The translations under genes were made by a program, and so were the position numbers. A stretch of 64,000 nt of DNA from Nocardioidaceae bacterium. Lineage in GTDB: Bacteria > Actinomycetota > Actinomycetes > Propionibacteriales > Nocardioidaceae. How positions within the stretch are numbered: position 1 is the first letter of the stretch; every line of letters begins with the position of its first letter. Of the stretch, positions 21,183 to 30,042 are shown one piece after another. Below the pieces are notes generated by a model, which saw nothing but the letters and a program-made list of their open reading frames with translations, made no database searches and was not told the DNA's origin. The stretch is taken from contig JAUJOE010000005.1 in assembly GCA_030447805.1 (NCBI GenBank), positions 154,231 through 218,230 on the forward strand. Direction: 5' to 3'.

Positions 21183-23599
21183 ATGCAGACGTTCGCGATC
21201 GTGGTCTCGGTCGTGATCGCGGTCGTCGCCATCGCGTTGTTCGTCCGAGCCATCGCCTACATCGTGGCGGTCGTCAAGACCGGGCAGCCCACCGCTGGCC
21301 GGTCCGATAACCCGGGCAGGCGCTGGGTGACGATGCTCAAGGAGACCCTCGGCCATACCCGGATGCTGCAGTGGAGCCACGTCGGCATCCTGCACTGGTT
21401 CATCTTCGTCGGCTTCGGCTTCTTGTTCTTCACGCTCGTCAACGCCTTCGGGCAGCTCTTCGACGCCGAGTTCGCGCTGCCGGTGATCGGCCACTGGGTG
21501 GTCTACCAGTGGGCCACCGAGCTCATCACCTGGCTGATGCTGCTGGCGATTCTCGGTCTCATCACCATCCGGCTGGTCAACCGGCCCCGCGGGGCGAGCG
21601 GCCGCTACAGCAGGTTCTCCGGCTCGCGCATGTGGCAGGGCTACTTCGTCGAAGCCGTCATCGTCGGCATCGCCTTGTGCATCATCACGCTGCGCGGGGC
21701 GGAGTACGCGCTGCAGGGAGACGCCGCCTCCCGGGCGCACTTCCCGCTGACCTTCTTCGTCGGCGAGGCACTGTCGGGTCTCAGCGCCAGCGCGCTGGCG
21801 ACGCTGATCTACCTCGTGGCGATGGTCAAGATCGTCATCTCGTTCACCTGGATGATCGTGATCTCGCTGAACACCACCATGGGCGTCGCCTGGCACCGCT
21901 TCACCGCGTGGCCGAACATCTGGTTCAAGCGGCACGCCGACGGCCGGCCCTCGCTGGGTGCGATGCAGCCGATGCTGGCCGGCGGTGTGCCCATCGACTT
22001 CGAGGACATCGAAGAGCTCGACGAGGACACGGCCTTCGGCGTCGGCAAGGTCGAGGACTTCTCGTGGAAGGACATCCTCGACTTCACCTCGTGCACCGAG
22101 TGCGGCCGGTGCCAGTCGCAGTGCCCCGCCTGGAACACCGAGAAGCCGCTGTCACCGAAGCTGTTCGTGATGAACCTGCGCGACCACGCGCACGCCAAGG
22201 CGCCGTACCTGCGGGCCGACGAGAGCGAGCGAGGCAGCCTTCCCGGCGACCGTCGTACAGGAGGCGGAGCGGCCGTTGATCGCCGACGCCGACGCCTACG
22301 GAGTCATCGACCCCGACGTGCTCTGGTCGTGTACGTCGTGTGGCGCGTGTGTGCAGCAGTGCCCTGTCGACATCGAGCACGTCGACCACATCATGGACAT
22401 GCGGCGGTTCCAGGTGCTTGTCGAGTCGAACTTCCCGACCGAGCTCAACCAGCTGTTCCGGGGCCTGGAGAACAAGGGCAACCCGTGGAACATGTCGCCG
22501 AACGCGCGGATGGACTGGGCCAAGGACCTGCCGTTCGAGGTCAAGCAGGTCGGCGTCGACGTGGAGAGCCTCGACGAGGTCGACTGGCTGTTCTGGGTCG
22601 GCTGCGCCGGCGCCTATGAGGACAGGGCCAAGAAGACGACCCGCGCGGTCGCTGAGCTGCTCAACGAGGCGGGCGTGAGCTTCGCTGTGCTGGGTGACGG
22701 GGAGACGTGCTCGGGCGACCCGGCCCGCCGGGCGGGCAATGAGTTCGTCTTCCAGCAGCTGGCGATGCAGAACGCCGAGGTGCTCAAGGAGACGGCCGCA
22801 AAGAAGGTGGTTTCCACCTGTGCCCACTGCTTCAACACGCTCAAGAACGAGTACACGCAGTTCGGCGTCGAGCTCGAGGTCGTGCACCACACGCAGCTGC
22901 TGAACCGGCTGGTGCGCGATGGAAGACTAACGCCCCTGCCGCCTCGTGCCGCCTCGGTTGACGGTCACCCGCCCGGACGCACGATCACCTACCACGACCC
23001 TTGCTTCCTCGGCCGGCACAACAAGGTCTACGAACCGCCGCGCGAGCTGCTGTCGGTGATACCCGGCGCCGCGCTGACGGAGATGCCGCGCAACACCGAG
23101 CGGTCGTTCTGCTGCGGCGCCGGTGGTGCCCGCATGTGGATGGAGGAGAAGATCGGCGAGCGCATCAACCTCAACCGCACGCGGGAGGCGGTCGAAACAG
23201 GCGCCAGCCAGATCGCTGTCGGCTGCCCGTTCTGCCGGGTGATGCTGTCCGACGGGCTGACCGCCTTGCAGGCCGATGGCGCGGCGGGCGGACGTCGAGG
23301 TTCTCGACGTGGCGCAGATGCTGTTGGCGTCGGTACGGCGGCGCCCGTCGCGGACCCGGCAGCGGCTCCCGACGCGGCACCGGCTGAACCACCCGATGCG
23401 GCGCCGTCATGCCCGAAGCCCCCGCGCCTGTCACGACCGGCAGGGACCCGCGAGCAGCGAGACCGCGCCGGAAGCTGAGAAACTGCCGAAACCGCCCATC
23501 GACGCCGCCCTGCCCGCCGACGCGCCGGTCCACGACCCAGGAACTGCAGACACAGACCACCCGCCACCCCCCGCGGACGTCCCCACCGACCGGCCGTAA
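21183..23599 (+). CDS. membrane iron-sulfur oxidoreductase, EtfD-like (Rv0338c type), frame broken
   Basis: Membrane protein with five or so N-terminal helices (nitrate-reductase-gamma-like) followed by cytosolic electron-transfer domains. Two 4Fe-4S motifs (CTECGRCQSQCP and CTSCGACVQQCP) lead to two CCG-type domains (CAHCFNTLKNEY and SFCCGAGGARMW, VGCPFCRVML). This is the layout of mycobacterial Rv0338c/EtfD, which takes electrons from electron-transfer flavoprotein during fatty acid oxidation. The frame breaks near 22230, between the two 4Fe-4S motifs, and homology resumes with EAAFPATVVQEAERPL. It breaks again from about 23280 through a Pro/Ala-rich tail (VEVLDVAQMLLASV, then TAAPVADPAAAPDAAP). 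ATG at 21183 follows GAGGAG. Confidence 0.85.
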
Positions 23600-23669
23600 G
23601 ACCGACTGGACGACGTGCCGCCGCCCGCCCATGGCCTGCGACCCGTCCAGGGGATGGCTGAGCGCACTG

Positions 23670-23684
23670 GACAAGTAGCTTGTC
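23670..23684. repeat. palindrome GACAAG-TAG-CTTGTC
   Basis: Six-base perfect stem with a three-base loop, followed by GAG. It shares its stem and 3' flank with the larger palindrome at 23738, so the two look like members of one REP-like family. No T-run follows, so classic intrinsic termination is not obvious. Confidence 0.6.
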
Positions 23685-23737
23685 GAGTTGCCCCGCCCGC
23701 CCAAACGAGGTCGCCCACCCCGACCGGCCGAAAGACC

Positions 23738-23760
23738 GCTCGACAAGCCACTTGTCGAGC
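23738..23760. repeat. palindrome GCTCGACAAG-CCA-CTTGTCGAGC
   Basis: Perfect ten-base stem with a three-base loop. It is too symmetric to be chance in coding-free DNA of this size. It may act as a terminator-like structure or be a dispersed extragenic palindrome. Confidence 0.7.
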
Positions 23761-23867
23761 ACCCTCCGCTGAAGAGGCGCCGCATTCACCGGCCGGTGGG
23801 CGGCTTGGCTTTACGCCGACGTGGACCTCGCTGTTATTCCCTCGGAGATCCTCACGGACTTGCATGA

Positions 23868-23897
23868 TGGTGTTGACTTGACACCATAACGGTGTCA
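23868..23897 (+). promoter_or_regulatory. palindromic operator before the RHH/DUF4097 pair
   Basis: Two overlapping inverted repeats: TGGTGT-N7-ACACCA (23868-23886) and the perfect TGACACC-ATAAC-GGTGTCA (23879-23897). A TTGACT/TTGACA-like promoter element lies within the same bases. It ends 11 bases before the ATG of the ribbon-helix-helix gene. The likely ligand is that gene's own product (autorepression). Confidence 0.65.
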
Positions 23898-23908
23898 CAG
23901 TGGTGGGC

Positions 23909-24454
23909 ATGGATATCGGGCCTTTCGTCGAGTCGCTGCGCCACGACCTCCTGCAGGCGGCCGAGGCCGGTGGCGCCGACGTACATGCTGCCGCCGAACG
24001 GCTATCGCACGCGCTGGACCCAGCCGTTCGGCTCACCGTCATGGATGCCCTGTCACAGGCCGCCTCTGAAATCACCCATGAGCTCGCTGGCACCTCTGTG
24101 GAGGTGCGGCTCAAGGGCCGCGAGCCGGTCTTCGTCGTCATCGGGCAAGCCACCGAGCCGCCGGCGATGCCTGGTTCGCCGCTGCGCGCAGACGAGGGCG
24201 GCGATGACACCGACGCGGGGATCGACGCCGACGACGAGGTGGTCGCCCGAATCACCCTGCGGCTGCCCGAGTCACTGAAGGCGCGAGCCGAAGAACTCGC
24301 TGCCAAGCGCGGCCAGTCCCTCAACACCTGGCTGGTGAACGCGGCCAGGGCGGCCGCAAGCTTCAACATCGACGTCAGTTCCACGCCGTTCGGACCCGGC
24401 GCGCCCGGTCGAAACCGCGCATCCAACAAGCGCATCCAGGGCTGGGTGCGATGA
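23909..24454 (+). CDS. ribbon-helix-helix DNA-binding protein (HicB/Arc-like C-terminus)
   Basis: Protein of 181 residues. Residues 1-100 form an uncharacterised helical/mixed region (FVESLRHDLLQAAEAGGADV). A flexible acidic link (ADEGGDDTDAGIDADDE) and a ribbon-helix-helix domain follow: ARITLRLPESLKARAEELAA then GQSLNTWLVNAARAAA. That domain is of the Arc/MetJ/HicB-antitoxin type. The tail is basic (GRNRASNKRIQGW). The stop overlaps the next start (ATGA), coupling it to a DUF4097 protein. No toxin-like HicA gene is adjacent, so I do not call it an antitoxin. Probable autoregulator using the palindrome just upstream. Confidence 0.75.
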   Translation: MDIGPFVESLRHDLLQAAEAGGADVHAAAERLSHALDPAVRLTVMDALSQAASEITHELAGTSVEVRLKGREPVFVVIGQATEPPAMPGSPLRADEGGDDTDAGIDADDEVVARITLRLPESLKARAEELAAKRGQSLNTWLVNAARAAASFNIDVSSTPFGPGAPGRNRASNKRIQGWVR

Positions 24455-25313
24455 GCCAGGAGGTCAGCATGCACACGTTCCATACGCCAATCCCGGTCCG
24501 GCTGCGGGTCGAACTCTGGGAGGGCAGCATCACCGTCGTCGCCGAGCACACCGACACCACCACGGTGGAGATGGAGCCCGAGAACGGCGGCGACACCTCG
24601 CCTGCTCAGGAGCTGATCGACAGGACGACCGTCGAACAACGCGGTGACGAGATCGTCGTTCTGCAACCACGCGTGAAGGGCGGTCTGTTCCGGCGGCACC
24701 ACAGCGTACGCGCGGTGATCCACGTGCCGCTAGGAAGCAGCGCCAAGCTCGAGTCAGGGTCTGCCGACATCGAGACCCGTGGCCAGTTGGGCGACGTACG
24801 AGCTGCCAGCGGGTCCGGCGACGTACACCTCGAGCACACGGCCGACGCCGAGGTGCGCACCGGCTCCGGCGACATCACAATCGACACGGTCACCGGCTCC
24901 TGCGGCACCAAGTCCGGGTCTGCCGATGTGGTCATCGGTTCAGTCGCTGGGGACGCCAACGTTGTCACCGGATCGGGGACGTCGAGATCACCTCGGTGAG
25001 CGGCACCCTGAACGTCAAGAGCGGGTCAGGCGACGTCTCGGTGACGGCTGGCGGCGACGGCGTCGACGCGCTGGCGGGGTCGGGCGACCTGGTGCTGCGG
25101 CGGGTCGACCACGGCCGGGTGAAGGCCAAGACGGGGTCGGGCGACATCGCGATCGGAGTGGCGCACGGTACGGCGGCGTACCTCGACGTCATGACCATGT
25201 CGGGCGACGTCCGGTCGGATTTGAACGGTGCCGACGCGCCTGGCGACGGCGAGCAACGGGTCGAGATCAACGTCTTGTCGGGAAGCGGCGATGTGGTCCT
25301 CCAACGCGCCTGA
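24451..25313 (+). CDS. DUF4097 beta-strand-repeat protein, one frameshift
   Basis: Repeat protein of about 287 residues. After an N-terminal beta region (HTFHTPIPVRLRVELWEG) comes a series of repeats of the form SGSGD or TGSGD followed by a beta strand, at least eight of them. They predict a right-handed beta-solenoid as in DUF4097 proteins (often called putative adhesins). No signal peptide or membrane segment is visible, so it appears cytosolic. The frame breaks near 24976: GSGTSRSPR should read GSGDVEITSVSGTLN, one base missing in a G run. Coupled by ATGA overlap to the ribbon-helix-helix gene. Function unknown. Confidence 0.8.
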
Positions 25314-25338
25314 GCGGTCGACCCGCCCGCCGGTCCCA

Positions 25339-25400
25339 CCGCCGAGTGGTCGCTGCCGCATTGGCGACTGGTCGCTCAGGTACCGCCGAGGGTCGCTCAG
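25339..25400. repeat. three short direct repeats, GGTCGCTCAG type
   Basis: Between two genes the motif CGAGTGGTCGCT, CGACTGGTCGCTCAG, CGAGGGTCGCTCAG occurs three times at about 25-base spacing. Degenerate tandem repeat of unknown meaning. Confidence 0.4.
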
Positions 25401-26261
25401 TCCAACCGCGATGTCGACGCCGCATCGCTCAACCGAGCGGAGATCAGCGCCACGCCAGCCATCGTCACGGCGACCCCCGACAGCTGGATATGGCGCAGTG
25501 TTTCGTGCAACACCAGACGGGCGAGCAGCACCGTGACGACCGGTACAGCGAGCTGAGCACGCTGGTGATGCTGAGGTAGCCCAACGTGGAGGCGATCGCG
25601 AAGAACAGGTTCGCGAGAAGGTCCCCGATGGCGATCAGGGCGATCAGCCCGTAGTCGGCTCCGCTGACGCCGCCCGCCGTGCCGTCGTGCGAGCCCGCCA
25701 CCGGGAGGACGCCACCGCGGCCACCTGGACCGGCCCGCATGGCCCACAGCGTCATCAGGGTGTCGTCTCCGCGCCGGCGTCCATCGCCAGAAAGAAGAGA
25801 CCGAACAGCAGGCCCGAGACCACAGCGAGGCCGACCGGGCGCCAGGATGCACCACCACTGAGCTCGGGACCGCTGGTGAGGACGACGCCGACGATGGCGG
25901 CGACGATGCCGGCGACCTGGATCACCAGGTCGGGAACCCTCATGACAGAAACCCGACGAAGACCGGCACGCTCACGCCGAGGAGGCGATGGGAGCGACCA
26001 CCCCATCGTTCCCCGAGGCGAGCGGCGCGTATCGGCACCAGGGCCTGGATGCTGCCGGCGGCGCCGGCGCAGCAAACCCCACCACAGCCAGTCGATCGGG
26101 CCCCGTGCCAGGCGCGAAGGCAGCGAGCGGGGATGGAGCCCGATTGCCTCGGCCCCGCGACCGTTCAGCGATGGCGCGGAGCCGTCGGCTGAGGACGCCA
26201 CCGAGCGAAGTCGGCGATGCCCACATCGCGCTGGGCCGCGCAGCGCCAGGAGGATCGCCAC
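25397..26261 (-). pseudogene. EamA/DMT-type transporter, multiply frameshifted
   Basis: Remnant of a ten-helix drug/metabolite transporter. Family segments occur in order but in different frames: VAILLAL at the GTG (26261), SLGGVLSRRLRAIA, DWLWWGLL, NDGVVAPIASSA, then VPDLVIQVAGIVAAIVGVVL with GLAVVSGLLFGLFFLAM, then YGLIALIAIGDLLANLFFAI, and finally VVTVLLARLVLHETLRHIQ to the stop at 25397. At least five frame changes in 870 bases is more damage than any other gene here, so genuine decay is possible. The overall indel load of the window leaves assembly error equally open. Confidence 0.75.
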
Positions 26262-26374
26262 GAGTTTCTTCGCCTAACCACCGGTGACGTCGGCGGCGGA
26301 GAGAAGCGGTCGTCCAGAATCCCGGCGCGCGGTAGTATCACGTCCACTCGTCGCGGTGACAGCCGCGACGGTGT

Positions 26375-26444
26375 GCGGGTGTAGTTCAATGGCAGAACAT
26401 CAGCTTCCCAAGCTGACAGTGGGGTTCGATTCCCCTCACCCGCT
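26375..26444 (+). tRNA. tRNA-Gly (anticodon CCC)
   Basis: Cloverleaf of 70 bases with acceptor stem GCGGGTG/CACCCGC, D-arm GTTC-AATGGCA-GAAC and anticodon loop TTCCCAA. The anticodon CCC reads GGG. The T-arm is GGGG-TTCGATT-CCCC and the discriminator base is T. CCA is not encoded. The sequence pattern matches bacterial tRNA-Gly(CCC). Its last base touches the stop codon of selO on the other strand. Confidence 0.95.
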
Positions 26445-28028
26445 CAGCGCAGGTCCGTCCGGGAACGGCGTCCGCTCGGAGGCGGGAGGACGCGCCCTCG
26501 AGGCAAGTCGCAGAAGGTCCGGTAGGAGGCGCCGAAGTCCTCCGGTGCGGCGGCGGCGTAGCGCTCGAGCCCAGGGCGCTCGTCGTAGGGGGAAACCACC
26601 GCGTCCAGCAGCCGTTCGAGCGGGTCCAGGTCACCGTTGGTCGCGGCGGCGAGGGCCTCCTCGACGAGGTGGTTGCGAGGGATGTAGACGGGGTTGACCC
26701 GGTCCATAGCGTCGGCGTCCGGATCAAAGGCGCGCCAGCGCTCCGCCCAGGCGTCGAACGCCGCGAGGTCGAGGAACAGGCCGCGCGCGGGCTCGGCGTC
26801 GCCGCGGGCGGCCGCCCCGAGGGCGCGGAACAATCCGGTGTAATCGACGTGGTTCTCGTGCAGCAGGGTGAGCAGCTCGTCGATCAGCGGCGCGGTCAGC
26901 GCGTCGTCGAGGCCGTCGGGCAGACCGAGCTTGGCCCGCATCCGCAGAAGGCCGCGCCGACCAGGCGGCGGCGTACTGCTGGCGGAACGCGCCGAGGGAC
27001 TCCACCAGGCGGCGGCGTACTGCTGGCGGAACGCGCCGAGGACTCCGTCGCGAGTCAGGCGACAAGTGCTCCTCTCCTGGTCGTCGTGGAAGAGGGGCAG
27101 CAGCGCCTCGGCGAGTCGGGCGAGGTTCCACTCGGCGACGACCGGCTGATTGCCGTAGGCGTAGCGACCACCATGGTCGATCGAGCTGTAGACAGTGCCG
27201 GGGTCGAAGGCGTCCATGAACGCGCACGGCCCGTAGTCGATCGTCTCGCCCGAGATCGTCATGTTGTCGGTGTTCATGACCCCGTGCACGAACCCGACGA
27301 GCATCCACTGAGCCACCAGCGACGCCTGGGCGGCGACAACCGCCTGGAAGAGGGCGAGATAGGGGTGCTCGGCCTCCGCGGCTGCGGCGTGGTGACGGGC
27401 GATCGCGTGGTCGGCGAGGCGGCGCAGGAGGTTGAGGTCGCCCGTGGCCGCGGCGTACTGGAAGCTGCCCACGCGCAGATGGCTGCTCCCGACCCGCGCG
27501 AGCACTGCTCCTGGCAACAGGGTCTCGCGGCGCACCCAGCGCCCCGTCGCCACAACGGCGAGGGAGCGGGTCGTTGGGATGCCGAGGGCGTGCATCGCCT
27601 CGCTGACGACGTACTCGCGCAGCATGGGGCCGACGGCGGCCAGGCCGTCGCCGCCGCGCGCGAACGGCGTACGCCCGGAGCCTTTGAGGTGGAGGTCGCG
27701 AAGTTGGCCGTCGGCGCCGACGACCTCACCGAGCAGGAGTGCGCGCCCGTCGCCGAGACGCCGGGGAGTACCCCCCGAACTGGTGCCCGGCGTAGGCCTG
27801 CGCCACCGGACTAGCACCACTGGGGACGAGATTGCCGACCAGCAGCCGCAAGCCCTCGGAGCTTCGCAGCCAGGCGGAGTCGAGGCCCAACTCGGTGGCC
27901 AGCGGCTCGTTGAGCACGAGCAGTCGTGGGTCGGAAACCTCCTCGGCGCGCCAGGCAATGGCCATCTCCGCAAGCTCGCGGGCGAAGCGGTCGTCGAGGG
28001 TGACGGTCGGCGGCAGTGCAAGGCTCAC
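26444..28028 (-). CDS. selO: SelO protein adenylyltransferase (YdiU/UPF0061), frame broken
   Basis: Pseudokinase-fold enzyme that transfers AMP to Ser/Thr/Tyr of target proteins, linked to redox stress. The N-terminus ([33 protein letters not shown]) is in one frame. After one extra base near 27762 the rest reads on: [78 protein letters not shown] 44-base tandem duplication near 27000 inserts a repeated [10 protein letters not shown] segment just before MRAKLGLP. The gene runs head-on into tRNA-Gly with a one-base overlap at its stop. Without the indel and duplication it would be a normal SelO of about 490 residues. Confidence 0.9.
26960..27047. repeat. 44-base tandem duplication inside selO
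   Basis: A 37-base identical block starts at 26960 and again at 27004. The unit boundaries differ by one G (GAGGGACTCC versus GAGGACTCC). It interrupts a conserved SelO region and has no counterpart in the family, so it is a recent duplication or an assembly artefact. Confidence 0.85.
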
Positions 28029-28103
28029 GTCATCCAGATTACGTCGGACACCGTGACCGGCCGAAGGCGCCGATGTCGTGTCATTCCAGCGGCAGGCGAC
28101 GAG

Positions 28104-28871
28104 TCAGCCAGCGACACGACGTAACGCGTTGTACGGCAGCCCGACATCCGCCGTCACACCGGGGGACCACAAGATGGAGTCCGGTTCGCGACCTGCAAGG
28201 AAGGGCAGGCCCACCGCTGGGACGAGCGTGTCTTCGAGCTCAACCAGGGTTGCGTCGTGAAGTGGCCACGGCTCGTGCAGGATGGGCACGTACAGCGTCC
28301 GCCCGAGTCGTCTCGTGTACAAGCCCCAGCGCGCCGTGAGGAAGTCATCGAGCGGCTCCCGAGGCTTTCTTTCGGACCCGGGGCATATGACGACGCGCCC
28401 ACCGGCGCCTGGAGGCCCCGGCCAGCGGCGGCGCGCCGAGTACTCGATCTGACCGGCGTCGGCTCGCACCCGCATTCGCGCCCAGCAGTACGCCAGGCCG
28501 AACGTCAACCGGGCACCGAGCACGACCGCGAGCCGGGCGGCGTCCAGCGACAGGAACACCACCCCGCGACGGCCCGTCTCGTCGACGCCGTACACGCGGA
28601 CGTTCGTCTCGGCGAACGTGCCCAGCCACGGCACGCTAGGACCGCGACCGATCGAGGTGCTCGCCACCCGGAATGGGACGAGCCCCACCCAGGCGGCCCC
28701 GTCGTAGACATCGACCCGGGTGCCCGCCGGCATCAGCGGCGCGACGAGCTCCGGGTCGGCTTGCCAGTGCAGGAACGCCACGTCACGCCAGCGCTGACGC
28801 ATGAACGTGCGCGTCGGCAGCGCAGGGCTCTCGGCGCTTACCGGTTCGAGTGCACCCCCAGCCACATCCAC
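28104..28871 (-). CDS. DUF2071 (YqjF-like) protein
   Basis: Soluble protein of about 255 residues in the YqjF/DUF2071 family, which has an acetoacetate-decarboxylase-like fold but no known activity. Family motifs: MRQRWRDVAFLHW, VDVYDGAAWVGLVPFRV, FAETNVRVYG, GVVFLSLDA and FLTARWGLYTRR. I take the GTG at 28871 (VDVAGGALEPV); the next in-frame candidate is the ATG at the MRQRW motif (28802). It lies 28 bases downstream of a DUF998 membrane protein on the same strand, so the two may be cotranscribed. Confidence 0.82.
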   Translation of the reverse strand: MDVAGGALEPVSAESPALPTRTFMRQRWRDVAFLHWQADPELVAPLMPAGTRVDVYDGAAWVGLVPFRVASTSIGRGPSVPWLGTFAETNVRVYGVDETGRRGVVFLSLDAARLAVVLGARLTFGLAYCWARMRVRADAGQIEYSARRRWPGPPGAGGRVVICPGSERKPREPLDDFLTARWGLYTRRLGRTLYVPILHEPWPLHDATLVELEDTLVPAVGLPFLAGREPDSILWSPGVTADVGLPYNALRRVAG

Positions 28872-28899
28872 GCGTGCATGGTAGAACGCAGCGTCGTGC

Positions 28900-29523
28900 T
28901 TACTTTTGGCTGCGGGGTTGCGCTGTGGCGACCCAAGCGACGACGAGTAGCCAACCGAGGTTGTTGGCAAGCCAGAGCCGTTGCCACATGCCAACGTGTT
29001 CGCCGGTGGTCTGTCCGATCAGCAGCACAGACATCACCGCAAAGATGAGGCTCGCCAGACCGAGCGCTCGCGGGGGCGGTAGCAAAGCTGCACGCAGTCC
29101 GCCAACCCCCAGCATCAGCATCGCCGCCAAGATGAACGCCTCATACGCGACGACGCCAGCCGCGTGCACGCCGTCGATCCAGTCCCCAGCTTGGCCGTCC
29201 GTCAGCGCGCAACCCCCAGGACCCAAGGAACACGACGTACGAAAGACCGCCACCACTGCGGTGGCCGCTGCGGCGGCGCCAACGAATGCGGCACCCAGCC
29301 GGCATCGCCAGGCGACGAACACGGCTCGCGCGGTGGCTAGATGGGCGACTGCGCTGGCAAGCAAAGCGCCAATGCCGAGGGCGGCTACCGGCGATCCCCG
29401 GCCGGCCAGGCTGGAGATGTAGTCCTCTCGGGCCGAATAGCCGTCCACCAGCGCACCGGCGACGATGACCCCGAGCCAAAACAGCAGCACACCCCCGACC
29501 GCGACAACGCGTGCAGCGCGCAA
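28900..29523 (-). CDS. DUF998-family membrane protein
   Basis: Integral membrane protein of about 207 residues with six or so helices (AVGGVLLFWLGVIVAGAL, AALGIGALLASAVAHLA, AAFVGAAAAATAVVAVF, AGVVAYEAFILAAMLMLGV, ALGLASLIFAVMSVLLIG, WLANNLGWLLVVAWVA). The first loop YSAREDYISSLAGRGSP resembles the conserved loop of DUF998 proteins. The start is uncertain: the TTG at 29523 lies 4 bases after the upstream stop and fits the first helix; no ATG or GTG is well placed. Confidence 0.75.
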   Translation of the reverse strand: MRAARVVAVGGVLLFWLGVIVAGALVDGYSAREDYISSLAGRGSPVAALGIGALLASAVAHLATARAVFVAWRCRLGAAFVGAAAAATAVVAVFRTSCSLGPGGCALTDGQAGDWIDGVHAAGVVAYEAFILAAMLMLGVGGLRAALLPPPRALGLASLIFAVMSVLLIGQTTGEHVGMWQRLWLANNLGWLLVVAWVATAQPRSQK

Positions 29524-29527
29524 AGGG

Positions 29528-29890
29528 TCAGCACACCGGCCCGGTCGTGGCAGCAGTCTGGGAGAGCATGGACTCGACCACCAACGGGTCGACCTGGCTA
29601 GGCCGCCGATAACGGATGCACCCCTTACCGACGTCGAGGCCGGCGAGCTGGTCTCGGTGAGCCGCCACGACGTCTGTGCGGAGGATGTACAGCGACACGT
29701 ACTGCTTCCGACTCGCGAACGCCACCTCGACCTGGCCGTTGCGCGAGTACGACGGCATGCCATACGCCATCGACTCTTCGAAACCGGTGAGCAACTCCCG
29801 ACATGCGGCACGGATGGCCTGAAGGGTGTGGCGATGGGCGTCTGGGAGGTCCATCAGATAGGCGTCGACGGTCGTCGCATCAGTCCCCAT
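29528..29890 (-). CDS. DUF1801 protein (YdhG/Fra-like)
   Basis: Small soluble protein of 120 residues. It carries the DUF1801 pattern: VDAYLMDLPDAHRHTLQAIR, an acidic-aromatic core FEESMAYGMPSY, then FASRKQYVSLYIL and CIRYRRPSQVD. Relatives include the Bacillus iron chaperone Fra and the YdhG proteins. I prefer the ATG at 29890 (MGTDATTVDAYL). Upstream of and nearly abutting the DUF998 gene, so probably in one transcript with it. Confidence 0.85.
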   Translation of the reverse strand: MGTDATTVDAYLMDLPDAHRHTLQAIRAACRELLTGFEESMAYGMPSYSRNGQVEVAFASRKQYVSLYILRTDVVAAHRDQLAGLDVGKGCIRYRRPSQVDPLVVESMLSQTAATTGPVC

Positions 29891-29898
29891 GACCACTG

Positions 29899-30003
29899 AT
29901 GATAGGTCTGGGCGAGACCGGACAACTCATTTCCAGCGGAGAGAGTGTTCACCTGCTGGACGTGTTCGCCGATCTGGTGGCCCGCTACGATCGCGCAAAG
30001 TGA
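29899..30003 (+). CDS. possible 34-residue peptide
   Basis: Small ATG frame divergent from the DUF1801 gene. It encodes an amphipathic helix-like tail (HLLDVFADLVARYDRAK). Codon third positions are GC-rich as in neighbours, but there is no recognisable family and no strong ribosome binding site. It could be the 3' end of a lost gene. Confidence 0.25.
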   Translation: MIGLGETGQLISSGESVHLLDVFADLVARYDRAK

Positions 30004-30042
30004 GGGCTCAACTCATGCCGTTCCCACTCGAAGGAGCTCGCG

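Larger units (their letters stand above)
23600..23867. other. non-coding interval with two hairpin repeats
   Basis: No convincing gene. It holds two short palindromes (listed separately) set in a partly repeated context: ACCGGCCG, one variable base, then AAGACCG occurs at about 23588 and again at about 23722. Probably transcription-termination or REP-like DNA after the iron-sulfur gene. Confidence 0.5.

Noticed and set aside
23431-24723. 430-codon minus-strand frame opposite the RHH gene
   Set aside because: Crosses the hairpin repeats and runs antisense to real coding sequence; composition is not protein-like.
23900-25313. HicAB-type toxin-antitoxin system
   Set aside because: The RHH domain is antitoxin-like, but the partner is a DUF4097 beta-repeat protein and no small toxin is adjacent.
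26375-26444. tRNA-Gly as an integration site of a mobile element
   Set aside because: No integrase, no repeat of the tRNA 3' end in the window, and housekeeping genes on both sides.
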